64,000 bases of DNA, from assembly GCF_019669905.1 (NCBI RefSeq), contig NZ_AP019777.1, positions 930,001 to 994,000 of the forward strand. Direction: 5' to 3'. Source of the stretch: Methylomonas koyamae (GTDB taxonomy: Bacteria > Pseudomonadota > Gammaproteobacteria > Methylococcales > Methylomonadaceae). The notes under the pieces were generated by a model that saw only the letters and a list, made by a program, of their open reading frames with translations, was not told where the DNA came from and ran no database searches. The translations under genes were made by a program, and so were the position numbers. Positions 24,595-32,190 of this stretch are shown here, piece after piece (positions within the stretch are counted from its first letter, which is position 1; every line of letters starts with the position of its first letter).

Positions 24595-25356
24595 ATGTCC
24601 GCAATGCTGGTTTACGCGCTACAGGCGCTGTTACTGCCGCCGGTCTCGTTGTTGGTTTTGGCGCTAGTAGGGCTGGCGTACGGTAACCGAAAATGGGGGC
24701 GAAACATGGCGCTGACCGGTTTGATTTTGTTGTGGTTGCTGAGCCTGCCGGTGGTGGTGAATCGGCTGGGGCTGTGGTGGGAGCGGGTGCCGCCTGTGAC
24801 GGCGGAGGCTGTCGCGGCATCGAAGCCCCAAGCGCTGGTCGTGATCGGCGGCGGCCTGCAATTCGACACGCCCGAATATCCCGGGCAAATCACCTTACAT
24901 CCCCGAAACCTGCTGCGCCTGCGCTATGCCGCCAAACTGGCCTGGGACTTGGGCTTGCCGGTATTGGTCTCCGGCGGCGGCGCGCTGGCGCCGGATGATG
25001 TGGCCGAAGCCGACCTGATGGCGGAGATCTTGGATCGGGAGTTCAAAACCCCTGTGGCTTGGCAGGAGCGCGAAAGCCGCAACACCGCCGAAAACGCCGG
25101 CTTCAGCCGCGAGTTGTTGCGCCAATATGGCATCGACAACATCGTGCTGGTGACGCAAGCCTACCACATGCCCCGAGCGTTAATGGCTTTCCGCAACGCC
25201 GGCTTCAAGGTCTTGCCGGCACCGACCGCCTTCATCGGCCGCAGCGGCGATTCCCGCTTCCTGGACTGGCTACCGTCGCCGTCGGCCTGGGCCAACGTCT
25301 TCCTGCTGGCCCACGAGGCGGTCGGGATGGTTTGGTATGGGATTAGGTATGGGTAG
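24595..25356 (+). CDS. YdcF/ElyC-type DUF218 membrane protein
   Basis: 253-residue inner-membrane protein with two N-terminal helices (about 5-25 and 35-55) and a cytoplasmic or periplasmic DUF218 domain. Motifs ALVVIGGGLQFDTPEYPG, LRYAAKLAWDLGLPVLVSGGG, ESRNTAENAGFSRELL and VLVTQAYHMPRALMAFRNAGF are those of the SanA/YdcF/ElyC family, implicated in envelope (peptidoglycan or lipid carrier) maintenance. The ATG at 24595 has GAGGT just upstream. It follows trpS by 43 bases and is the last gene before a repeat-filled gap. Confidence 0.86.
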   Translation: MSAMLVYALQALLLPPVSLLVLALVGLAYGNRKWGRNMALTGLILLWLLSLPVVVNRLGLWWERVPPVTAEAVAASKPQALVVIGGGLQFDTPEYPGQITLHPRNLLRLRYAAKLAWDLGLPVLVSGGGALAPDDVAEADLMAEILDREFKTPVAWQERESRNTAENAGFSRELLRQYGIDNIVLVTQAYHMPRALMAFRNAGFKVLPAPTAFIGRSGDSRFLDWLPSPSAWANVFLLAHEAVGMVWYGIRYG

Positions 25357-25791
25357 GAGGGCATGAATAGCGGAAATGATGGGCGGTGATAGCCAGTCAA
25401 AGCGGTTTCGGCTTTTCCTAGTTCCTAAGCTTCTGCGTACCCGCAGGGCATAAATGGGAAAGCATACCAGCCTTCATGCAGTATGGATTCCAACGGGGGA
25501 TCGTTCATCGTTATATACAAGTGCCGTCATACCCGCAGGACGCGGGTATCCAGTACCATGGACGGCAGCTTCAAGCCATCCTTGCAGCCTGGATTCGCTA
25601 CGCGGTCTGCGGCTCCGGCACAAATCTGTCTGGAACAGATTTGCATTACCCGACGCGTGTCAGGCAGGACAGCCTGACATGAATCCCTGCCGAAAGACGG
25701 TTATCGAACAAAGATGTGTATAACGGCTAACTAAGGACCTTGGCAAACAGGAAATACTATGTAATCGTTCCGGCAAAACGTGCACTTGGCT

Positions 25792-25834
25792 TTCAAGGTT
25801 GTACACGCTTGCCGGAGCCATATCACATTTCGCT
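25792..25834. repeat. Direct repeat, left copy
   Basis: Starts TTCAAGGTTGTA and contains CTTGCCGGAGC and CACATTTCGCT; repeated at 26040-26082 with a few changes. The two copies flank the REP pair. Confidence 0.7.
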
Positions 25835-25884
25835 GGTTGGCCTTTTTCCTGGTGTTCGGAGGTGGTTAAACAGTTCCAAGACAT

Positions 25885-25987
25885 TGTAGGCCGGAATAAG
25901 CGCAGCGTTTCCGGCAAAATCAACGAGAGAGGTGTGCCTGGCAAAACTAAAAACCTGCCGGAAACGCTGCGCTTATTCCGGCCTACA
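25885..25987. repeat. REP pair with perfect 32-bp inverted arms
   Basis: Arms 25885-25916 and 25956-25987 are exact reverse complements, separated by 39 bases. Each reads TGTAGGCCGGAATAAG.. on its own strand, close in form to the enterobacterial REP core TGTAGGCCGGATAAG. Confidence 0.9.
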
Positions 25988-26039
25988 TGGCTGGTCCGAC
26001 AAAACGACTGCAGCAGTCAGTTAGAGCGGCCGCTTAGTC

Positions 26040-26082
26040 TTCAAGGTTGTAAACACTTGCCGGAGCTGTGACACATTTCGCT
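26040..26082. repeat. Direct repeat, right copy
   Basis: Second copy of the 25792-25834 sequence in the same orientation, 248 bases downstream. Confidence 0.7.
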
Positions 26083-26158
26083 CATCGGCCTACATGGCTC
26101 TGAGCCGGAACGGATTATGCTCATTGGAAATGCCTAGCGTTGAATTAACGGGCGCGTG

Positions 26159-27157
26159 TTAGTGAGTCACCGTTGAATGAGTTGTTAGCCATGTTTGTAG
26201 CGCTTTGGACGTAATCATTGTGTTTTTATACTGAGCTGTTTTCTCGATGATTTGCTCTAGATCAGGGTAAAGCGCCCTAGCCTTTTCAAAATATGGTTGA
26301 GCTTCTGTTGTCTTATTGGCATCTTGAAGCATGAGCGCCCACTTTGTATATAGAGCGCAGGCCAATGTGAATCGGCCCATACCATAGTCCATTATGCTGA
26401 GGGCTTTTTCGCCTTTCACTATGGCACCATCTACATCATTGTAATCAAACAACAGGAAGTCTGAGTAATTTCCCCATACCCATGCATTTCCCGGTTCGTA
26501 GGAAATTTCTTGTTTAAATCCGTTATTAGCATTATCGTATTGACCTAAATATCTATACACCGTAGTTAGACCAGATAAGGCGTTGGCATATGCTTTCCTA
26601 TTTGATGTTCGTGTTTTAATTACGCTTTGGTAACGTTGAAAAGCTTCTTTGTATTTATCCCGTTTAATAAGTAAATCAGCCCAGTTCAAATCTAACCAAG
26701 GAATTTTGGTTCCTATGCTTTCCGCTTTTTTTAATGCACTTTCGGCATCGCTATATCGCTGCATATTTGTATATAAGTGACCCAGTAAGACGTATGAGTC
26801 AGCGTAGCTAGGCTCAATTTCTATAGACTTTAGTATTGACGCTTCCGCAGGATTGAGGCTGCCTGATTCGAAGTTGTTATAGTTAATGTAACCTGCCATG
26901 ATATATAGTCGACCATATTCTTTATAGGCAGGAGCAAAACTTCCGTCGCTTTTAAGTACCCCCTTAAGTAGAGTATCAGCCTCTATCAGTTTTTCACCCT
27001 GGCCACTCCACGAGTCCAATATATTCTTGGCATGGGACATTTCGGAATATAGTTTTGGATTCTTGGTAGAATATTTCTTATCTATTGGCGAAATCCATTC
27101 TTCTGCATGAGCAGCTAATGAAGATAGGAGAATAAGGAATGCGATTGATTTTTTCAT
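26159..27157 (-). CDS. Secreted TPR protein in an AT-rich patch
   Basis: 332-residue protein with a clear signal peptide (MKKSIAFLILLSSLAAHA|EE) and at least five tetratricopeptide repeats between about 60 and 310 (for example YADSYVLLGHLYTNMQRYSDAESALKKAES and KAYANALSGLTTVYRYLGQYDNANNGF). TPR proteins in the periplasm act in complex assembly; no more specific family is recognised. The ATG has TGAGG six bases upstream. The coding sequence is far richer in A+T, Asn and Lys than its neighbours and lies between repeats, which points to horizontal acquisition. It is transcribed alone, towards the REP-containing gap. Confidence 0.85.
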   Translation of the reverse strand: MKKSIAFLILLSSLAAHAEEWISPIDKKYSTKNPKLYSEMSHAKNILDSWSGQGEKLIEADTLLKGVLKSDGSFAPAYKEYGRLYIMAGYINYNNFESGSLNPAEASILKSIEIEPSYADSYVLLGHLYTNMQRYSDAESALKKAESIGTKIPWLDLNWADLLIKRDKYKEAFQRYQSVIKTRTSNRKAYANALSGLTTVYRYLGQYDNANNGFKQEISYEPGNAWVWGNYSDFLLFDYNDVDGAIVKGEKALSIMDYGMGRFTLACALYTKWALMLQDANKTTEAQPYFEKARALYPDLEQIIEKTAQYKNTMITSKALQTWLTTHSTVTH

Positions 27158-27542
27158 TAATGCCTCACAGCTTTTATATGGCTAACTAGTAGTGAACAGG
27201 TTGGTGAAAAGCTCTTTTTCGAAGCCAATCGAGTCTGCATGTAGTATTGAAAAAAAGGAATTAGGACTAAATAAAGCTACCTTCTTGCTGAATTAGTGAT
27301 CAGAATATAATTTTGACCAAACGGCTAAGCTGATGTTTGTTATCGGTGGTAACTGACTTGGTGAGCATGAAATTTTCCTATCGGTCTCAGTTTAGAGATG
27401 ATGGCCTGTAACGACCTTAACGTCATTGAATCACTTCGGTCGGTAGGTCGCAACTTTAAAGCGCATTTGTCTCCAATCAGAATACCTAAACTGATTGCCA
27501 GTTATTTAGGTCTGATCGTAACCTTACTACCTTAGTAGCGCA
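27158..27542. other. AT-rich gap upstream of the TPR gene
   Basis: 385 bases without a gene, sharing the low GC of the TPR gene. It includes a solitary sequence similar to the end of the IS at 41380 (27197-27214) and a CCTAAACTG/CAG..TTTAGG imperfect hairpin (27485-27510). Confidence 0.7.
27197..27214. repeat. Solitary IS5-type terminal-repeat remnant
   Basis: CAGGTTGGTGAAAAGCTC matches the left terminal repeat of the complete IS (41380-41397) at 16 of 18 positions. No transposase or partner end was found at a sensible distance. Confidence 0.45.
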
Positions 27543-28130
27543 TCAACGATAGCCAAAAAACTCCCGGCGCAAGTCGTCGAGTTGCCGTTCGTGGAAATAC
27601 AAATCTTGGCGGCGGTGGTCGTAGCGGCGGTCTAGGTCCCGCAGTTCGCTGCGCAGTCGGTCGCGCTCTTTGTCGGTCAATTTGCTGTCGCGCAGACGGC
27701 TTTCCTTGCCGGACAAGTCGCTTTGCAGCCGGTCCAGTTCGTTGCGGTCTTCGTAAACGGCATAGGCCGCCGCGTGGTAGCGGGCAAACTGGCCGTCGAT
27801 GGCCGGAGGGCAGACGTGTCGGTATTGGCGGCCATTCAGGCCTTCGTTGAACGCATTGTCCAGCCGGCAGTAATCGGTCAGGCCTTGCTCGCGGCCGGCG
27901 AAATAGGCCGATTGATCGACGGCTATGCCATACTCGCGGCAGGCTTCGGCGTGATCCGCCAAACGCTGGCCGGTTTCGCCGCCGAGCCCGTCGCGCATGC
28001 CGACGCCGAACCAGTCGCCGCGCAGGCAATCTTCTCGGCTCAGACTGGCGCAACCTGCGGCAAGCAGTGCCAGCAACAGAGCCGCGCCGGTATAAGTAGC
28101 GCTGCGGAACCAGGCCGATTTAAGCGGCAT
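27543..28130 (-). CDS. DUF2799 lipoprotein
   Basis: 195-residue envelope lipoprotein. The signal peptide ends at the lipobox LAAGC (Cys27). The body has the DUF2799 motifs REDCLRGDWFGVGMRDGLGGETGQRLADHAEACREYGIAVD, YFAGREQGLTDYC and NAFNEGLNG, and a long charged coiled coil from about 125 to 185 (LDRLQSDLSGKESRLRDSKLTDKERDRLRSELRDLDRRY in pattern). The role of the family is unknown. Its start lies inside the 3' end of the upstream MFS gene (11-base overlap), implying co-translation. Confidence 0.85.
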   Translation of the reverse strand: MPLKSAWFRSATYTGAALLLALLAAGCASLSREDCLRGDWFGVGMRDGLGGETGQRLADHAEACREYGIAVDQSAYFAGREQGLTDYCRLDNAFNEGLNGRQYRHVCPPAIDGQFARYHAAAYAVYEDRNELDRLQSDLSGKESRLRDSKLTDKERDRLRSELRDLDRRYDHRRQDLYFHERQLDDLRREFFGYR

Positions 28131-29442
28131 CGTCGTCGCAATCCAATGCCGAGCTGCGCAGCGGTTCTTTCATCGCTATCGCAACGCACAAGGCCAGCGC
28201 GGCGCAACCGCTGACGTAATAGCCGAACCATTCCGGGTGGCCCTGGCTTTTTAGCCATAACGCCAGGTATTCGGCGCTGCCGCCGAACAAGGCCACGGTC
28301 AGCGCATACGGAAAACCGACGCCGAGGGCGCGGATCTGCACCGGAAACAGTTCGGCTTTGACGATGGCGTTGACCGACGAGTAGCCGGAGGTGATCAGCA
28401 GGGCGCAAACGTACCAGCCCAGCGCAGTCTCGACGCTGTGGGCAGCGGCCAATAGCGAAAGCAACGGCGCGGTGAATAGGGTGGCGCCGAGGCCGAAGCC
28501 GATCAGCAGCGTGCGGCGGCCGATGTAGTCGGAGATCAAACCGAATACGGGTTGTAGTGCCATGAATACCAGCAAGCCCAGGCTGCAGATCAGCGTGGCG
28601 TCGTCTTTGCTGAAGCCGCTGGTATTGACCAGGAATTTTTGCATGTAGACGGTGAAGGTGTAATACGACACCGTGCCGCCGGCGGTTAGGGCAACGACGG
28701 TGAATACCGCCCGCGGGTGGCGCGCCAGTTCGCGCAGTGGCGTGCGTCGGTGCGGATGCCGGCGCGATGCGGCGAAGGCGGCGGTTTCGGCCATATTGCC
28801 GCGTAGCCAGATCGCCAGCACGGCCAACGTGCCGCCGACGACGAACGGAATCCGCCAACCCCAGGCGTGCAGTTGGTCGCTGCTTAACAGGTAACGTTGC
28901 AACAGCATCAATAACCCGAGCGCCAGCAGTTGGCCGAGCACGATCGTCACGTATTGGAAGCTGGAATAGTAACCGCGGTGCCTGGCACCGGCCATTTCGC
29001 TGAGGTAGGTGGCCGAACTGCCGTATTCGCCGCCGATGCTGAAGCCTTGCAGCATGCGGGCAATCAGCAGCAGCGCCGGGGCCCAGTTGCCGATGGCGGC
29101 GTAGCCCGGTGTGCAGGCGATGATCAACGAGCCCAGGCACATCAAACTCACCGACAACAGCAATGCGCTCTTGCGGCCTTTGCGGTCGGCCAGGCTGCCG
29201 AGCAGCCATCCGCCCAGCGGCCGGAACACGAAGCCGACGGCGAATATTGCGGCGTTATTCAACAATTGCGCGGTCTGGTCGCCCTCCGGAAAGAAGCGCG
29301 GGGCAAAGTACAGGGCGAAGGCGGCGTAGATGGCCCAGTCGAAATATTCAACCAGATTGCCGGCCGAGCCGCTCAGGATGTAGCGCAGGCGCTGCCGGTG
29401 CGACAGCGTGGCGGCGGGCGGAGGCGTGGCGAAAGAATCCAT
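28120..29442 (-). CDS. MFS transporter of the metabolite:H+ symporter (MHS) family
   Basis: 440-residue inner-membrane permease with 12 predicted helices. The MHS signatures are present: GNLVEYFDWAIYAAFALYFAP in helix 1, FVFRPLGGWLLGSLADRKGRKSALL between helices 2 and 3, and LLLIARMLQGFSIGGEYGSSATYLSEMA in helices 4-5. Relatives (KgtP, ProP, ShiA) import dicarboxylates, osmolytes or shikimate; the substrate here is not evident. An ATG start is used. It is followed, overlapping, by the DUF2799 lipoprotein gene. Confidence 0.9.
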   Translation of the reverse strand: MDSFATPPPAATLSHRQRLRYILSGSAGNLVEYFDWAIYAAFALYFAPRFFPEGDQTAQLLNNAAIFAVGFVFRPLGGWLLGSLADRKGRKSALLLSVSLMCLGSLIIACTPGYAAIGNWAPALLLIARMLQGFSIGGEYGSSATYLSEMAGARHRGYYSSFQYVTIVLGQLLALGLLMLLQRYLLSSDQLHAWGWRIPFVVGGTLAVLAIWLRGNMAETAAFAASRRHPHRRTPLRELARHPRAVFTVVALTAGGTVSYYTFTVYMQKFLVNTSGFSKDDATLICSLGLLVFMALQPVFGLISDYIGRRTLLIGFGLGATLFTAPLLSLLAAAHSVETALGWYVCALLITSGYSSVNAIVKAELFPVQIRALGVGFPYALTVALFGGSAEYLALWLKSQGHPEWFGYYVSGCAALALCVAIAMKEPLRSSALDCDDDAA

Positions 29443-29460
29443 CCCTGCGCCTCGCGAGCT

Positions 29461-29934
29461 TTATTCGGCGGCGGGTGCCTGCCGGGCCGGCTTGGCTTCG
29501 GTTTTTTTCGGTTTTTTCTTTTGCGACCGGTATTTCAGGCGTTGCGCCTGGACGGCGTTGTCCTTGGTGACGCGGCCGGCTTCGTTACCGTTCAGGTCGA
29601 CCCGAATGGCGCCTTCGACCATGCAGGCCCAATAGCGGTTGCCGGTACACCAGGTTTTGATCGCTTCCAGCAGCGCTTCCTTGGCGATGCCGAGTTGTTC
29701 CGATAGTTCGACCAAGTCGTTATGGATGCCGATTTTGAGCGGCACTTTCGGGTTCGGGCTTTTCGGAAAGATAGTCGGAAAACGCTTCTGCAACTGGCCT
29801 ATGGTTTGTACCACCGGATCGACGTCCGCGCTGGGCGCTTGGTGCTGCTTTTTCTTTTCTTGCTTTTTCGCTTTTTCGGCAGCGGCCTGTTGCGCCAGTT
29901 GATCCCGCAGCGATGCTAATTGTTCGAACCCCAT
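29461..29934 (-). CDS. ProQ/FinO-domain RNA chaperone
   Basis: 157-residue RNA-binding protein of the ProQ/FinO family, which stabilises small RNAs and mRNA 3' ends. A basic coiled N-terminal arm (AAAEKAKKQEKKKQ) precedes the FinO domain: IGQLQKRFPTIFPKSPNPKVPLKIGIHNDL, LGIAKEALLEAIKTWCTGNRYWACMVEGAIRVDLNG. A basic Lys-rich tail follows. MGFEQLASLRDQL is taken as the start (29934); an ATG 11 codons upstream at 29967 is possible and neither has a clear ribosome site. It is separated from the MFS gene by 18 bases. Confidence 0.88.
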   Translation of the reverse strand: MGFEQLASLRDQLAQQAAAEKAKKQEKKKQHQAPSADVDPVVQTIGQLQKRFPTIFPKSPNPKVPLKIGIHNDLVELSEQLGIAKEALLEAIKTWCTGNRYWACMVEGAIRVDLNGNEAGRVTKDNAVQAQRLKYRSQKKKPKKTEAKPARQAPAAE

Positions 29935-30242
29935 ACGCAACCCGATAATGTACTGAAAAACGCGCATTGTACAACGATGCGGGCGGCGGTGAAATTTACC
30001 GTGCGTTTTATGCGGTTATATTGGTCGGTCGTCCTGCACCGATCGGTTGATGCTTGCACGGCTGCTTGATTCTACTTTGCCAGATTAAGCCAATGCCGTT
30101 GCGCCCGCCAGGACAACTTCAATGGCACAAGGTTGCCATTAATCAATTTTTACATTGGGCAAACGCCGATTTACTTTATGTTGGGCATACTTGAGACTAT
30201 GTGTTTGGCTTTTTCCGTTACCCGTGCCGGAGTTTTGCACCA
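29935..30242. other. Divergent intergenic region between proQ-like and lipoprotein genes
   Basis: 308 bases, no gene. It holds a perfect inverted repeat AATGGCA-N6-TGCCATT (30121-30140) about 100 bases upstream of the lipoprotein gene, a likely operator. The same bases look like a sigma-54 site but with a spacer one base short. Confidence 0.6.
30121..30140. promoter_or_regulatory. Candidate operator (inverted repeat)
   Basis: AATGGCA-CAAGGT-TGCCATT, 7-bp perfect arms. Binding protein unknown. Confidence 0.4.
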
Positions 30243-31562
30243 ATGTCTGTTTTCTCCAGATTGTTCCCGAACTATCGTCTGCTTTTGGCAATCATGCTGC
30301 TGCCGATGCTAAATGCCTGTTCTTCCCGGCCCACTTTACCGGGGCAGGAGGAGCAATTCGAGAAATTGCAGCAGGCGATGCAAAGCGGGGCCTACCGGCC
30401 GGCCGGCAATTTCGAGCTGGATTCCGTCCGCGACCGCTGGTTGCACGACGGGGTCGAGCTGGATGTGGAAATGCTGGCGCCGAAAGCCGCGGGCAGTTAT
30501 CCGCTGGTGATTTATCTGCCCAGTATCGGCGAAGACGCAGGGGCCGGCAGGTTGTGGCGGGAAAGCTGGGCCAAGGCCGGTTATGCCGTATTCAGCGTCC
30601 AGCCGGTGGAAATCGCTCAGGCCTTGAAACAACTGGAAGCCGAACGTAAATTCGACTTGCCGGACGCCGACGAATTGGCGGCTCCCGCAGATGCGGACGA
30701 GGACGGCGGCCCCGAACGCGAACCCGGCGGCGAGTCTTGGTTTGGCGAGAAACGTCCGCGCCAATCGCGTTCCGCGCGCAGTAGCGAACTGCACTACGTC
30801 GGCCACCAATATTTTGCGCCGGATCGATTGCAAAGCCGGCTCGGGCATTTGTACTGGGCTTACCGGCAACTGAAACTCAGAGCCGAGATGCGGGCGCCGG
30901 TATTTGCCGCGGCCGATTTTTCCAAAGTGGTTTTGGCCGGTTACGATTTGGGCGGGCAGACGGTGTCGGCGGCGGCGGGCGAGGCGTTCGCCGGCGATAT
31001 GCCGGGCGGCGGCGATTTGCAACCGGTCGCCGCCATTGTGCTGAGTCCGTCGGTCGATTTGGCCGAAGGCCAAGTACGGGGCCGATTTCAAAAGCTGACC
31101 TTGCCGATGTTAAGTATCACCGGCAGCGAAGACAACGATCCGTATGCAATCAGCTCGGCGCCGGTCAGAACGGCGTTGTGGGAATACGCGCCTGCCGGAG
31201 GTAAGTACCTGTTGCTGTTGCAGGGCGGCGGGCATAAGGTGTTGGCGGGATCGGAACTCGGCGGCCGTTTCGCGGCGGCGGAGCGGCGCAACGAGGCGGC
31301 GCTGGCGGAGGGAATGCCGATGGCCGCCGGCCGCCGCCGAGGCGGCATGGGCGGACCTCAAGCCGGCGGCGAGTCCTGGTTTGGCGGCTCGCGCACGGAA
31401 GAAACCCGGCGGGACCAGGGTTACAAACACGTTGCCGCCGTTATCGGCACCACCACGGCGTTTTTGGACATGGTCGTCAAAAACGACGAGTTCGCCCATG
31501 CCTGGTTGCAGGAAAAAGCCAATCCCTGGCTCGGGCGAAGCGGGTCGTTAAAGAGTCGCTAG
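30243..31562 (+). CDS. Alpha/beta-hydrolase-like lipoprotein with duplicated GGESWFG motif
   Basis: 439-residue envelope lipoprotein: signal peptide with lipobox LNAC (Cys26). The fold pattern is alpha/beta-hydrolase-like (YPLVIYLPSIGEDAGAGRLWRESWAKAGYAVFSVQ, then the nucleophile-elbow region VVLAGYDLGGQTVSAAAGEAF, and a late GGGHKVL His). The elbow reads GYDLGG, with Asp235 where esterases have Ser, so activity is uncertain. An acidic, low-complexity insertion (about 140-180) ends in GGESWFGEKR, and the same GGESWFG recurs at 375-381. The ATG at 30243 gives the proper signal peptide. It stands alone between divergent and convergent neighbours. Confidence 0.75.
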   Translation: MSVFSRLFPNYRLLLAIMLLPMLNACSSRPTLPGQEEQFEKLQQAMQSGAYRPAGNFELDSVRDRWLHDGVELDVEMLAPKAAGSYPLVIYLPSIGEDAGAGRLWRESWAKAGYAVFSVQPVEIAQALKQLEAERKFDLPDADELAAPADADEDGGPEREPGGESWFGEKRPRQSRSARSSELHYVGHQYFAPDRLQSRLGHLYWAYRQLKLRAEMRAPVFAAADFSKVVLAGYDLGGQTVSAAAGEAFAGDMPGGGDLQPVAAIVLSPSVDLAEGQVRGRFQKLTLPMLSITGSEDNDPYAISSAPVRTALWEYAPAGGKYLLLLQGGGHKVLAGSELGGRFAAAERRNEAALAEGMPMAAGRRRGGMGGPQAGGESWFGGSRTEETRRDQGYKHVAAVIGTTTAFLDMVVKNDEFAHAWLQEKANPWLGRSGSLKSR

Positions 31563-31569
31563 TCGGCGT

Positions 31570-32190
31570 TTACGCGGGTTGCCCGTCGGCGGCCAACCAA
31601 CGTTCCCGTAGCTGGTCGCGATGGATATACAGCCACTGGATGGCAATGATCGGAATGCCGGATTCGATTTCGCGGCGTTGCAGCATGGCAAACACCTCCT
31701 CGAATTTGATAGCGCTGACCCGGATGTCCTCGTCTTCCTCGTCCAGACCGTGAATGCCGCCCACCTCGCTGCTATCGACCCGGCCGCAAAACAGCGTGAT
31801 CCATTCGGAGGCGCCGCCCGGGGTCGTGAAAAATTGCTGGATCTCGATCAAATCCAGAATCTCGCAGCCGGCTTCCTCCCGCGCTTCGCGGTAGGCGACT
31901 TCTTCGGCGGTTTCGCCTTCTTCAATCGCTCCGGCCACAATTTCCAGCAACCAGGCCCGCTGCGGCTGCAAAATCGCGCCGACCCGGAATTGTTCGATGA
32001 TGACGACTTCGTCGCGGTCGGGGTCGTACAGCAGCACCGCCACGCAATCGCCGCGGCGGAACAATTCCCGCGTTAGCGGTTGGCTCCAGCCGCCCTTGAA
32101 CAGCGTGTGCCGCAGCGTATATTGCTCCAGTCGGAAAAAACCGTGGTAGACAGTGCGGCAGTCCAGTATTTCGAAGCGTTTTTCGCTCAT
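31570..32190 (-). CDS. nudF: ADP-ribose pyrophosphatase (Nudix)
   Basis: Cytosolic hydrolase that splits ADP-ribose to AMP and ribose-5-phosphate. The 206-residue protein has a full Nudix box, GAIEEGETAEEVAYREAREEAG, after the GAILQPQRAWLLEIVAG stretch, and the NudF-type FFTTPGGASEWITLFCGRVD. Start ATG at 32190 overlaps the stop of the upstream dehydrogenase gene by four bases, so the longer frame further up is rejected. Co-transcribed with the sugar dehydrogenase gene. A role in clearing toxic nucleotide sugars is usual for the family. Confidence 0.93.
   Translation of the reverse strand: MSEKRFEILDCRTVYHGFFRLEQYTLRHTLFKGGWSQPLTRELFRRGDCVAVLLYDPDRDEVVIIEQFRVGAILQPQRAWLLEIVAGAIEEGETAEEVAYREAREEAGCEILDLIEIQQFFTTPGGASEWITLFCGRVDSSEVGGIHGLDEEDEDIRVSAIKFEEVFAMLQRREIESGIPIIAIQWLYIHRDQLRERWLAADGQPA

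Larger units (their letters stand above)
25357..26158. other. 802-base gap with several short repeats
   Basis: No credible gene. From left to right: ATACCCGC/GCGGGTAT hairpin (25529-25549) inside a GCCGTC/GACGGC pair (25523-25566), a CTGGA-loop hairpin (25621-25643), GTCAGGC/GCCTGAC hairpin (25659-25678), one arm of a 43-bp direct repeat (25792-25834), a perfect REP pair (25885-25987) and the second direct repeat (26040-26082). Short frames in it are not conserved-looking. Confidence 0.8.

Noticed and set aside
26980..27000. Second IS end inside the AT-rich TPR gene
   Set aside because: An 11-base match to the IS terminal repeat (AGTTTTTCACC) is within good TPR coding sequence and has no partner or target duplication; probably chance.
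30124..30137. Sigma-54 promoter before the hydrolase-like lipoprotein
   Set aside because: TGGCAC and TTGC are separated by four bases, so GG and GC are nine apart instead of ten; the inverted repeat explains the sequence better.
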